Source of the DNA: Burkholderiales bacterium
GTDB taxonomy: Bacteria; Pseudomonadota; Gammaproteobacteria; Burkholderiales; Burkholderiaceae_C
Assembly: GCA_017307865.1 (NCBI GenBank)
Contig: JAFKGE010000028.1
Coordinates: forward strand, 1-64,000
Length of the DNA: 64,000 nt
Direction: 5' to 3'
The position numbers and the translations under genes were made by a program. Below the pieces are notes generated by a model. That model was not told the DNA's origin. It saw nothing but the letters and a program-made list of their open reading frames with translations, and did no database searches. How positions within the stretch are numbered: the first letter of the stretch is position 1; each line of letters begins with the position of its first letter. This document shows positions 35,008 through 43,773 of the stretch, in pieces.

Positions 35008-35015
<8 letters not shown>
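33747..35015 (+). CDS. lolC: Lipoprotein-releasing ABC transporter permease LolC/LolE
   Basis: A 422-residue inner membrane permease of the LolCDE-type complex, which extracts lipoproteins from the inner membrane for LolA. An N-terminal helix (about 27-50) with [19 protein letters not shown] is followed by a large periplasmic domain (about 60-265). Three C-terminal helices include [19 protein letters not shown] and end in the [15 protein letters not shown] signature. A single LolC/E-like gene with lolD is common in Betaproteobacteria (LolF type). The start ATG at 33747 fits the family start ([11 protein letters not shown]). It overlaps lolD by eight bases. Confidence 0.93.
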
Positions 35016-35715
<700 letters not shown>

Positions 35716-35716
35716 C

Positions 35717-36961
35717 ATGATCCGCGCCGGCTTGTTGCTGCTGCTGGCGCTGCTGCACGCGCTGGCCGCGCTGGCGCAGCCGGCCTCGCCGCCGGGCGGC
35801 ACCGACGGGCGCGACGTGTTCATGCTGGTCGAGGCGAGCGGCCACCGGTTGAGCCTGTTCGACGCCGAGCGCCGCACGGTGCTCCAGCGCCTGGACAGCG
35901 AACACGCGCTGCAGGGCGCGCCGCGCTTCGCGCCGGACGGGCGCCACGCCTTTTTTGCCGCCGCCGACGGCTGGGTCGTCAAGTTCGAGCTATGGCCGCT
36001 GCGCCTGGCGGCGCAGGCGCAGGTGGGCACTGCCTTGCGCGCCATCGCGCTCAGCGGCGACGGACGCTGGCTGCTGGCCGGCAACGCGGCGCCGCGCACC
36101 GCCGTGCTGCTGGACACCGACCTGCGGGCGGTGAAGACCTTTGCCCTGCAAACACTGGACGGCCGGCGCGACTCGCGCGTGGCCGACGTGCTTGACGTGG
36201 CGCCGCGCCGCAGCTTTGTGGTGGCGCTGCAGGACATCGCCGAGCTGTGGGAGATCAGCTACGACCCCCAGGCGCCGCCCATCTACGACGGCCTGGTGCA
36301 CGACTACAAGATGGGCGAGGCGATCGCCAAGCCGGGCTACCAGAACGCGCGGCGCACGCCACTGGACGCACCCCTGGGTGAGTTGATGAGCGGCCCCAAC
36401 GCCGCCTATGCGATCGGCGCCACGGCGCCGGGCGCGGATGATGCGGCGCGCGTGCTGGTGGTCAACCTGGACGTGCGGCGCGCCATCGCCAGCCTGCCGA
36501 TCGATGGCGCGCCCAATCCGGCCGGCGGACTCGTCTTCGAGCGGCAGGGCGTGCCGCTGCTGGCCATGCCCAACAGCCGCCAGGGCCTGGTCAGCGTGAT
36601 CGACACGCGAACTTGGCGGCCCGTGGCCAGCCTGGCCACACCGGCGCCCGGCGAGGCGCTGCGCAGCCAGCCGGACACGCCCTACGCCTGGGTCGATGCC
36701 GGCCCTGCGCTCAGCATTCTCGATACGCGCACCCTGGCCGCCGTGGCCGAGGTGCGCGGGCCGGCCGATGCGCGGCTGGGGCCGGTGCAGTTCACGCGTG
36801 ACGGGCGCCTGGCGCTGACGATGGCGCAGGCGGGAGGCGAGGGCGCCCTGCTGATCCACGACGCGGTCACGCTCGGCCTCGTCGCGCGCATCCCGCTGGA
36901 GCGCCCGGTGGGCGTCTATCGCGTGCCCGGCCCAGTCGCACGCCCGGCCCCGCAGCGATAG
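35717..36961 (+). CDS. nirF: NirF-like cytochrome d1 domain protein (heme d1 biosynthesis)
   Basis: A 414-residue exported protein. A signal sequence of about 21 residues (LLLLLALLHALAALAQ) is followed by a propeller-like fold resembling NirF, which carries out a late step of heme d1 synthesis in the periplasm. The VHDYKMGEAIAKPG segment near residue 195 is close to the HDYRMGE region I recall as typical of NirF. The absence of a CxxCH motif excludes NirS and NirN. It starts one base after the lolD stop, so it is probably read from the lolCD transcript. It is 11 kb from nirS and has no other nir biosynthesis gene beside it. Confidence 0.65.
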   Translation: MIRAGLLLLLALLHALAALAQPASPPGGTDGRDVFMLVEASGHRLSLFDAERRTVLQRLDSEHALQGAPRFAPDGRHAFFAAADGWVVKFELWPLRLAAQAQVGTALRAIALSGDGRWLLAGNAAPRTAVLLDTDLRAVKTFALQTLDGRRDSRVADVLDVAPRRSFVVALQDIAELWEISYDPQAPPIYDGLVHDYKMGEAIAKPGYQNARRTPLDAPLGELMSGPNAAYAIGATAPGADDAARVLVVNLDVRRAIASLPIDGAPNPAGGLVFERQGVPLLAMPNSRQGLVSVIDTRTWRPVASLATPAPGEALRSQPDTPYAWVDAGPALSILDTRTLAAVAEVRGPADARLGPVQFTRDGRLALTMAQAGGEGALLIHDAVTLGLVARIPLERPVGVYRVPGPVARPAPQR

Positions 36962-37004
36962 AGCCAACGTTGGTCGAACGGGGCCTTTGCCGGCCCGCTT
37001 GCGC

Positions 37005-38492
37005 TCAATGCGCCTCGGCCTGTTTGGCCGCGCGCACCACGGCCTCGGTGTCGCCCTTGGCGCCGTTGAAGATCAGGTTCAGCAGCACGGCGGCAATCGA
37101 GGCCAGCACGATGCCGGACTCGATCAGGATGTGGATGGAGTGGGGCATCCACTGCAGGTAGCGCGGCGCGATGACGGGGATCATGCCGACGCCGATGGAG
37201 ACGGCCACGATCAGCGCGTTGTTGCGGTTGCCGGCAAAGTCCACGCCACCCAGGATGCGGATGCCGGTGGCCGCGACCATGCCGAACATGACGATGCCGG
37301 CGCCGCCCAGCACCACGGTGGGCAGCGACTCGACCAGGGCGGCCATCTTGGGCAGCAGGCCCAGCAGGATCAGGATGATGCCGCCGGCCACGCAGACGAA
37401 GCGGCTCTTGATGCCGGTGACGGCCACCAGGCCCACGTTTTGCGAAAAGCTGGTGTAGGGGAAGGTGTTGAAGATGCCGCCCAGCAGGGTGCCCAGGCCG
37501 TCGGTGCGCAGCCCGCGCGAGAGCATGGGCTGGGTGACCTTGGTGTCGGTCATCTCGCCCAGCGCCAGGAACATGCCGGTCGACTCGATCATCACCACCA
37601 GCATGATCAACGACATGGTCAGGATGGAGACCGGATCGAAGATCGGCATGCCGAAGTGGAAGGGGATGACCACGTCCATCCACTTGGCCTCGGCCACCTT
37701 GTCGAAGTTCATCATGCCGCTGGCCGCCGCCACGACGCCGCCCACCACGATGCCGACCAGCACCGAGATGTTGGCCAGGAAGCCCTTGGCGAACTTGGCC
37801 ACCCCCAGGATGGTGACCAGCACGATGGCCGACACCGCGATGCCCGACAGTGGCGCGTAGCGCGGGTTGGGCAGGGTGGGCGCCAGCGCCAGGCCCTGCG
37901 GCACGGTCGGCACGCCGGGCGCGCCGGTGGCCGCCGCGCTGCGCAGGGTGCTGAGCCACTCGCTGTGCTCGGGCTGCACGATCAGCGGCGCCGTGGGGCC
38001 CACGGGCACGCCGAAGATCCAGTTGATGCCCACGCGCATCAGGTCGATGCCGATCACCGCGATGATGGTGCCGGTGACCACGGGCGGAAAAAACCGCAGC
38101 ATGCGACTGACGCCCGGCGCGATGATGATCGAGATGATGCCGGCGCCGATGATGGAGCCGAACAGCAGTCGCGCGCCGTCGGTGCCGGGGTTGCTGCTGG
38201 CGATGGCCACCATGGGGCTGACGGCGGCGAAGGTCACGCCCATCATCACCGGCAGCTTGACGCCGAACCACTGCGTGACGCCGAAGGCCTGGATCAGGGT
38301 GGCCAGGCCGCAGCAGAACAGGTCGGCCGAGATCAGCATGGCCACCTCGTGCGCGGGCAGCTTGAGCGCGCGGCCGACGATCAGCGGCACGGCGATGGCG
38401 CCGGCGTACATCACCAGCACGTGTTGCAGACCGAGCGCGGTCAGTTTGCCGGTGGGCAGGCGCTCATCGACGGGATGGGTGGGGGTGCTCAT
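37005..38492 (-). CDS. NCS2 family nucleobase:cation symporter (urate/xanthine type)
   Basis: A 495-residue permease with about 14 hydrophobic segments. Family features are GLQHVLVMYAGAIAVPLIVG in the first helix, the GVKLPVMMGVTFAAVSPM segment, and ESTGMFLALGEMTD in the substrate-binding part. The order matches the xanthine/urate (XanQ/UacT) branch rather than uracil permease; location beside ureide genes supports purine uptake. It is the last gene of a leftward series starting at the GntR regulator, about 85 bases after the M20 gene. Substrate identity is inference. Confidence 0.88.
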   Translation of the reverse strand: MSTPTHPVDERLPTGKLTALGLQHVLVMYAGAIAVPLIVGRALKLPAHEVAMLISADLFCCGLATLIQAFGVTQWFGVKLPVMMGVTFAAVSPMVAIASSNPGTDGARLLFGSIIGAGIISIIIAPGVSRMLRFFPPVVTGTIIAVIGIDLMRVGINWIFGVPVGPTAPLIVQPEHSEWLSTLRSAAATGAPGVPTVPQGLALAPTLPNPRYAPLSGIAVSAIVLVTILGVAKFAKGFLANISVLVGIVVGGVVAAASGMMNFDKVAEAKWMDVVIPFHFGMPIFDPVSILTMSLIMLVVMIESTGMFLALGEMTDTKVTQPMLSRGLRTDGLGTLLGGIFNTFPYTSFSQNVGLVAVTGIKSRFVCVAGGIILILLGLLPKMAALVESLPTVVLGGAGIVMFGMVAATGIRILGGVDFAGNRNNALIVAVSIGVGMIPVIAPRYLQWMPHSIHILIESGIVLASIAAVLLNLIFNGAKGDTEAVVRAAKQAEAH

Positions 38493-38576
38493 GGGGCTTG
38501 TCTCCTGGGAAGGGTTCTTTTTGCCGCGGCAATGCTTGTCGTTGTATGGGGGCCGCCGCGGCTCGGCCGTGGGTCG

Positions 38577-39842
38577 TCAGGCCAGCAAATCGGCCAAGGT
38601 GCGCGCCATGACCTGGGTGGCGCGGCGCAGGTCCTGCAGGTCCACGCGCTCGTCGTTGCGCTTGGCGTGGCTCTCCAGCACGGTGCGCGGGCCGGCGCCG
38701 TAGATCACGCCGGGAATGCCGCGCTCCACGTACAGGCGCACGTCGGTGTACAGCGGCGTGCCGACGGCGGGCGGCCGGGTGCCGAACACCGCCTCGGCGT
38801 TGCGCTGGATGGCTTCCACCAGCGGCGCGTTGCCGGCCAGCGGGGTCATGGCATTGGCCAGCAGGATGCGCCGCACGTCGGTGCGCACGGCGTCCTCGCC
38901 GGTCACGCCGCGCCAGCGGTTGAAGTGGCGCGTGGCGTCGGCGATCACCTTGAGCAGGCGCGCCTCGACCTCGGCCGGGTCTTCCTCGGGGATCATGCGC
39001 CGGTCGAGCTTCAGCAGCACCTTGCCGGGGATGACGTTGGTGTTGGTGCCGCCTTCGATGCGCCCGATGTTGAGGTAGGGGTGCTCAATGCCGGGCACCC
39101 TGGACGTGATTTTTTGATAGGCCGTGTTCTCGGCATACAGCGCGTTCATGATGAACACCGCCGCCTGCAGTGCGTCGACGCCGGTGGCGGGCACGGCCGC
39201 GTGCGCCATCCGGCCCTGCACCGTCACCTCCAGCTGCAGGCAGCCGTTGTGCGCCGTGACCACCTCGTAGCTGAAGCCGGCGGCCACCATCAGGTCGGGC
39301 TTCGTCAGGCCGTTTTTCAGCAGCCAGCCGGGGCCCAGCAGGCCGCCGAACTCCTCGTCGTAGGTGAAGTGCAGCTCGACCGTGCCGCGCGTGGGCCGGG
39401 CCACGGCCTCCAGCGCGCGCACGGCAAACGTGAAGGTGGAGAAGTCGCTCTTGCTGACCGCGCTGGCGCGGCCGAACAGCTGGCCGTTCTCGATCTCGGC
39501 GCCGTAAGGGTCGTGCGTCCAGCCTTCGCCCGGCGGCACCACGTCGCCGTGGGCGTTGAGGGCAATGGTCTTGCCGCCCGCGCCGTAGGGCCGGCGCACG
39601 ATCAGGTTGGTGATGCTTTGCATGCCGTAGTCGCGCACCTCCTGCTCGGGCACGGCGTGCTTTTCGGCGTCGAAGCCCCAGGCCTTGATCAGCTCGGCGG
39701 TGCGTTCGGCATGCGGCGCGTTGTTGCCCGGCGGCGTGTCGGTGGGCACGCGCACCAGCTGCTGCAAAAAGGCGACCTGCTCGTCGAAGTGCTGGTCGAT
39801 CCAGGCGTCGAGTTGGGCGTGGACGGTGGCGTTGTCGGTCAT
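38577..39842 (-). CDS. M20-family zinc amidohydrolase/deacylase (ArgE/DapE-like)
   Basis: A 421-residue metallopeptidase-fold enzyme. Metal-site motifs are visible: LNAHGDVVPPGEGW (His-Gly-Asp near residue 92), TYDEEFGG (Glu-Glu near 160) and a C-terminal ESHAKRNDERV. The dimerisation domain has VQGRMAHAAVPATGVDA. Its position between the allantoate hydrolase fusion and the purine permease suggests action on a ureide or N-carbamoyl intermediate, but ArgE/DapE-type deacylation cannot be excluded. No ribosome binding site is apparent; the short gap to the upstream gene is filled by a copy of the dispersed repeat. Confidence 0.8.
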   Translation of the reverse strand: MTDNATVHAQLDAWIDQHFDEQVAFLQQLVRVPTDTPPGNNAPHAERTAELIKAWGFDAEKHAVPEQEVRDYGMQSITNLIVRRPYGAGGKTIALNAHGDVVPPGEGWTHDPYGAEIENGQLFGRASAVSKSDFSTFTFAVRALEAVARPTRGTVELHFTYDEEFGGLLGPGWLLKNGLTKPDLMVAAGFSYEVVTAHNGCLQLEVTVQGRMAHAAVPATGVDALQAAVFIMNALYAENTAYQKITSRVPGIEHPYLNIGRIEGGTNTNVIPGKVLLKLDRRMIPEEDPAEVEARLLKVIADATRHFNRWRGVTGEDAVRTDVRRILLANAMTPLAGNAPLVEAIQRNAEAVFGTRPPAVGTPLYTDVRLYVERGIPGVIYGAGPRTVLESHAKRNDERVDLQDLRRATQVMARTLADLLA

Positions 39843-39847
39843 GATTA

Positions 39848-39908
39848 TTTGAATGAAAAGTGGCTCTGGCCCACGCTGGTAAAGCGCGAGCAGCTATTGT
39901 TATTGATG
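39848..39908 (-). repeat. Dispersed repeat between the OHCU/allantoate hydrolase and M20 genes
   Basis: On the minus strand CATCAATAACAATAGCTGCT, CGCGCTT and TGGGCCAGAGCC follow the consensus. It fills the whole 57-base gap and contains the upstream stop codon (TAA at 39902-39900). Confidence 0.65.
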
Positions 39909-41684
39909 TTGATCGGCGGCCACGGCGTCCAGCAGGTGCTGCATGGCGCGCACCGCCAGCTCCATGTCGTCGGCGGTGGTGGATTCGAGCGGGTTGTGGC
40001 TGATGCCCGCGTTTTCGCCGCGCACGAACAGCATGGCCTGCGGCATCACCTCGTGCAGCTTCATGGCGTCGTGGCCGGCGCCGCTGGGCAGGCGAAACAC
40101 CGGCAGGCCCAGTGACTCGACGGCGGCTTCCCAGCGCCGCTGCCAGGCCGGCGCGCTGGGCGCGGCGCTGGCGCGCATGGTCTCGGTCAGCTGGCACTGC
40201 ACGCCGCGGCGCTCGGCAATGGCGCGGGCCTCGGCCACGATGTCGTTGGACAGTGCATCGCGCTGCGCGTCGGTGGGCGCGCGCAGGTCCAGGCTGAAGC
40301 TGCAGCGGCCGGGCACCACGTTGATCGAACCGCTGGGCACAGCCAGCATGCCCATGGTGGCGACCGAATCGCCGTCTTTGGCGGCACGCTGTTCGATGAA
40401 CAGCGCCAGCTCGGCGGCGGCGCAGGCGGCGTCGCGGCGGCGGTTCATGGGCGTGGTGCCGGCGTGGCTGGCCTGGCCGACGTATTCGCCCACGTGGCGC
40501 ACGCTGGCGTTGATGGAGGTGACGATGCCCAGCGGCAGATTCAGCTCGTTCAGCACCGGGCCCTGCTCGATGTGCACCTCGATGAAGCCCAGGTAGTCGG
40601 CCGGCTCGCGGCGCAGCTTGGGGATGTCGGCGATGCACAGGCCGGCGTTCTGCATGGCCTGGCGCATGGTGATGCCATCCTGGTCCTGCTGCTCCAGCCA
40701 TTCGGGCCTGAAGTCGCCCACCAGCGCGCCCGAGCCGAGAAAGGTGGCCTTGTAGCGCTGGCCTTCTTCCTCGGCAAAGCCCACCACCTCGAAGTGATAG
40801 GGCAGGCGCCGGCCGGCGCGATGCAGTTCGCGCACGCAGGCAATGGGCACGAAGATGCCCAGGCGCCCGTCGTACTTTCCGCCGTTGCGCACGGTGTCGT
40901 AGTGGCTGCCGGTGAGCAGGGTCTTGGGCTGGGCCACGGCGGGATCGGCGTCGTAGCGGCCCACCACGTTGCCCACGGCGTCGATGTGCACGCGGTCGAA
41001 GCCCGCATCGCGCATGACCTGGCTGATGCGCTGGGCGCAGGCGCGGTGCGCGTCGGTGAGGTAGGTGACGGTGAGCTGGCCGGCCTCGGCAAAGCCGGGG
41101 TCGCTGTGCTGGGCCAGCTTTTCGTGCCAGTCCCACACCTCGTCGCCCAGCGTGGGCGGGGCGCCGAACTTGTCGGCCAGGCGAATCTCGGCGATGCGGT
41201 TGATCTGGCGCAGGTTCTCGGCGCGCTCGAAGTCGGGGTGGCCCCTCAGGCGGCGTTCGAAGGTCTCGATGGTCTGCCGGCGCCCCAGCCCGGTGCCGCG
41301 CGGCCCGCGCACGCACAGCACGAAGGGAAAGCCGAAGCGCGCGTTGTAGGCGGCGTTGAGCTCGCCGATGCGCGCGAATTCCTCGGGCGTGCAGGCCGTC
41401 AGGCCCGCCTGACTTTGCTCGTGCGTCGATTCGGCCGTCAGCGTCCTGGCCACCATGGCCTTGCCCGCCAGCTCGGGGTGGGCGCGGATCAGCGCCAGCT
41501 GGGCGTCCGCGCCGGCCTTGTCCAGCGTGTCGGCCATGGCGTGCTTGAGTTGGGCCAGCGAGCGAAAGGGCCGCGCCTGCACGGCCTGCGCGGCGATCCA
41601 GGGCGTGTGCTCGTACAGGCCGTCGAGCATCCGCTCGGCTTCGGCCGGCGTGGCGCGGTTGAATTCGTCCAGCGTATGGGGCAT
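39900..41684 (-). CDS. Fusion of OHCU decarboxylase (UraD) and allantoate amidohydrolase
   Basis: A 594-residue two-domain protein. Residues about 1-170 are OHCU decarboxylase, converting 2-oxo-4-hydroxy-4-carboxy-5-ureidoimidazoline to allantoin, with LIRAHPELAGK and LNAAYNARFGFPFVLCVRG as family signatures. Residues about 180-590 are an M20-type allantoate amidohydrolase (AllC-like) with GSHYDTVRNGGKYDGRLG, EEEGQRY, EVHIEQGPVL and SGAGHDAMKLHEVMP. The fusion joins steps that flank the allantoinase step catalysed by PuuE, encoded three bases upstream. Ureidoglycolate or ureidoglycine would be the product. The fusion reading is from sequence; which activity is limiting is unknown. Confidence 0.9.
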   Translation of the reverse strand: MPHTLDEFNRATPAEAERMLDGLYEHTPWIAAQAVQARPFRSLAQLKHAMADTLDKAGADAQLALIRAHPELAGKAMVARTLTAESTHEQSQAGLTACTPEEFARIGELNAAYNARFGFPFVLCVRGPRGTGLGRRQTIETFERRLRGHPDFERAENLRQINRIAEIRLADKFGAPPTLGDEVWDWHEKLAQHSDPGFAEAGQLTVTYLTDAHRACAQRISQVMRDAGFDRVHIDAVGNVVGRYDADPAVAQPKTLLTGSHYDTVRNGGKYDGRLGIFVPIACVRELHRAGRRLPYHFEVVGFAEEEGQRYKATFLGSGALVGDFRPEWLEQQDQDGITMRQAMQNAGLCIADIPKLRREPADYLGFIEVHIEQGPVLNELNLPLGIVTSINASVRHVGEYVGQASHAGTTPMNRRRDAACAAAELALFIEQRAAKDGDSVATMGMLAVPSGSINVVPGRCSFSLDLRAPTDAQRDALSNDIVAEARAIAERRGVQCQLTETMRASAAPSAPAWQRRWEAAVESLGLPVFRLPSGAGHDAMKLHEVMPQAMLFVRGENAGISHNPLESTTADDMELAVRAMQHLLDAVAADQHQ

Positions 41685-41687
41685 GGC

Positions 41688-42644
41688 TCAGTCCTTGCAG
41701 GGGTGGGTGGCGATCCAGTGGCGGGCGATGTCGACGCGCCGGCACACCCAGACGTCGGGGTGCTGCCCGATGTGGTCGAGAAAGCGCTTGAGCGCGGCAA
41801 AGCGCCCGGGCCGGCCCACCATGCGGTTGTGCAGGCCGATGCTGAGCATCTTGGGCCGGTCCAGCCCCTGGGGGTCGCCCTCGGCGTACAGGGTGTCGAA
41901 GCTGTCGCGCATGTAGCGGTAGAAGGGCTCGGCGTTGCTGAAGCCCTGGGGCAGGCCGAAGCGCATGTCGTTGCAGTCCAGCGTGTAGGGCACCACCAGG
42001 TGGTTCACGTCGCTGCCGTCGCTCTTGCGCACCTTCATCCAGAAGGGCAGGTCGTCGCCGTAGTAGTCGCTGTCGTACAGCAGGCGGCCGTCGTCGACCA
42101 CCAGGCGGCGCGTGTTGATGCTGTCGCGACCGGTGTACCAGCCCAGCGGGCGCTCGCCGGCGATCTTTTCGATCGTGTCCAGCGCCTCGTTCATCTGCGC
42201 GCGCTCGACGGCCTCGTCCATGCCCTGGTAGTGGATCCACTTGAGCGCGTGGCAGGCGATCTCGTGGCCGCCGTCCTGGAACGCCTTGGCCATCTCGGGA
42301 TAACGTTGCAGCGCGCTGGCAACGCAAAACACCGTCAGTGGCAAGCCGCGCTGCCTGAACTCGCGCAGCACGCGCCACACGCCGGCGCGCGAGCCGTATT
42401 CGTAGATGCTCTCCATGCTCAGGTGGCGCTCGGGGTAGGCCGCCGGGTTGAACATCTCGGACAAAAAGGTCTCGCTGGCGGCGTCGCCGTGCAGCACGCA
42501 GTTTTCGCCGCCTTCCTCGTAGTTGAGGACGAACTGCACCGCGATGCGCGCGCCGCCCGGCCAGCGGGCGTGGGGCACGTCGGCGCCGTAGCCGACCAGG
42601 TCGCGCGGGTAGGCGGCGGTGCTGTCGTAGAGGGTGTGGGTCAT
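41688..42644 (-). CDS. puuE: Allantoinase PuuE (polysaccharide deacetylase-type)
   Basis: A 318-residue NodB-fold allantoinase, unrelated to the amidohydrolase-type AllB and metal-independent in the characterised Pseudomonas enzyme. Typical parts are the start YPRDLVGYGADVPHARWPGG, IAVQFVLNYEEGGENC, and GHEIACHALKWIHYQGM in the catalytic region, with LPFWMKVRKSDGSDVNHLVV later. It opens allantoin to allantoate. It overlaps the GntR regulator stop by four bases and precedes the OHCU-AllC fusion by three bases, so expression is coupled. Confidence 0.93.
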   Translation of the reverse strand: MTHTLYDSTAAYPRDLVGYGADVPHARWPGGARIAVQFVLNYEEGGENCVLHGDAASETFLSEMFNPAAYPERHLSMESIYEYGSRAGVWRVLREFRQRGLPLTVFCVASALQRYPEMAKAFQDGGHEIACHALKWIHYQGMDEAVERAQMNEALDTIEKIAGERPLGWYTGRDSINTRRLVVDDGRLLYDSDYYGDDLPFWMKVRKSDGSDVNHLVVPYTLDCNDMRFGLPQGFSNAEPFYRYMRDSFDTLYAEGDPQGLDRPKMLSIGLHNRMVGRPGRFAALKRFLDHIGQHPDVWVCRRVDIARHWIATHPCKD

Positions 42645-43357
42645 GCAAGTCTCCGGGCGGTTGGGCGCGCGGCGCGGGGCTGGGCCAGCGCCTTGGCGAT
42701 GTCGAAGGTGGGAACGGGGTGTTCGAGGTTCAGGCCGGACTCGACGTGGTCCAGGTGCGCGCGCATCAGGCGCACGGCCCGCGTCACGTCGCCGGCGGCA
42801 AAGCACTCGACCAGCTCGGCATGCTCGGCCGACGAGTCGTGCGCGGCGGTGGTGCTCTGGTACATAAGGGTGGCGATGGCGCAGCGCGCCAGCAGGTCGC
42901 GCAGCACCTCGGCCAGCACCGGGTTGCCGATCAGCTCGGCCATGCGCACGTGAAAGTCGCCCAGCAGCTCGGTGCGGTTGGCCACGTCCTCGCGCGCCAC
43001 GGCGGCCTGCTCGCGCGCCACGTGCTCGCGCAGTGCCTGGATGCGCTCGGGCGTGGCGGCGCGCACGAAGGCGCGCGTCAGCTCCAGCTCCAGCATGCGG
43101 CGCACGGCGAACACCTGGCGCGCCTCGGCCACCGAGGGGCTGGCGACGAAGGCGCCGCGCGCCGGCTCCAGCGTCACCAGGCGCTTTTGCGACAGCAAAA
43201 AAAGCGCCTGGCGCACCAGCGTGCGCGAGACGCCGAAGTGCGTCGCCAGGGTCTGCTCGACCAGGCGCGCGCCCGGCTGCAGCCGGTGCGCGACGATGGC
43301 GTCGGTGAGCTCCTGGACGATCCGGTCGGTGCTGGAGGCTTCCATGGTGGTGCCCAT
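42641..43357 (-). CDS. GntR family (FadR/FCD-type) transcriptional regulator of ureide catabolism
   Basis: About 238 residues. The winged helix domain (about 10-70) has LVEQTLATHFGVSRTLVRQAL, and an FCD ligand domain (about 85-225) has the DFHVRMAELIGNPVL and HAELVECFAAGD metal-site histidines. It is first in the leftward purine/ureide operon and overlaps puuE by four bases (ATGA). A near-perfect inverted repeat with two GTnnAC cores lies 17 bases upstream of its start. The start is uncertain between 43357 and 43345 (MEASS); neither has a strong ribosome binding site. Confidence 0.88.
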   Translation of the reverse strand: MGTTMEASSTDRIVQELTDAIVAHRLQPGARLVEQTLATHFGVSRTLVRQALFLLSQKRLVTLEPARGAFVASPSVAEARQVFAVRRMLELELTRAFVRAATPERIQALREHVAREQAAVAREDVANRTELLGDFHVRMAELIGNPVLAEVLRDLLARCAIATLMYQSTTAAHDSSAEHAELVECFAAGDVTRAVRLMRAHLDHVESGLNLEHPVPTFDIAKALAQPRAARPTARRLA

Positions 43358-43373
43358 GATAGACGCCAATTTC

Positions 43374-43403
43374 AAAATTGTATACACTGCCGTGCACAAT
43401 TTT
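43374..43403. promoter_or_regulatory. Inverted repeat, candidate GntR operator between the regulator and the HIUase gene
   Basis: AAAATTGTATAC (43374-43385) and GTGCACAATTTT (43392-43403) are inverted repeats with 10 of 12 matches and a 6-base spacer. The GTATAC and GTGCAC cores fit GntR/FadR-type half sites. It abuts the ribosome binding site of the rightward gene and lies just upstream of the regulator gene. Confidence 0.6.
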
Positions 43404-43415
43404 TAAGGAGACCCC

Positions 43416-43769
43416 ATGGGTTTGAGCACGCACGTCCTGGACACCATGCACGGCACGCCGGCCGCCGGCATGCAGGTCAGCCTGTACGAGATGCACGGCG
43501 ACCAAGCGCGGCTGGTCAAGCGCTTTCGCCTGAACGACGACGGCCGCAACCCCGACGGCCCGCTGTACGACAACGCCAGCCTGCGCGTGGGCACCTATCG
43601 CCTGAGCTTCGACGTCGCCGAATACTTCCGCTCACGCGGCGTGGCCCTGCCGCAGCCGCCGTTTCTGGACGTGGTGCCGCTGGACTTCGGCATCGCCCAC
43701 ACCGACCAGCACTACCACGTGCCGCTGCTGGTCAGCCCGTGGAGCTTTTCGACCTATCGCGGGTCTTGA
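43416..43769 (+). CDS. uraH: 5-hydroxyisourate hydrolase (transthyretin-like)
   Basis: A 117-residue enzyme opening 5-hydroxyisourate to OHCU in urate degradation. It has the start STHVLDTMHGTPAAGM with catalytic His, the conserved Arg in VGTYRLSFDV, and the diagnostic C-terminal YRGS. AAGGAG lies six bases before the ATG. It diverges from the GntR regulator and shares its operator region. It makes the substrate for the OHCU decarboxylase half of the fusion protein. Confidence 0.96.
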   Translation: MGLSTHVLDTMHGTPAAGMQVSLYEMHGDQARLVKRFRLNDDGRNPDGPLYDNASLRVGTYRLSFDVAEYFRSRGVALPQPPFLDVVPLDFGIAHTDQHYHVPLLVSPWSFSTYRGS

Positions 43770-43773
43770 GGAC

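Noticed and set aside
36995..37040. An additional dispersed-repeat copy at the end of the NCS2 permease gene
   Set aside because: GCTTGCGCT and GGCCTGTTTGGC match, but about five bases are missing between them and the coding sequence is a plausible native C-terminus; left out as too weak.
36987..40115. 1042-codon plus-strand open frame
   Set aside because: It is antisense to the NCS2 permease and M20 gene, with low-complexity His/Asp/Gly composition and no ribosome binding site.
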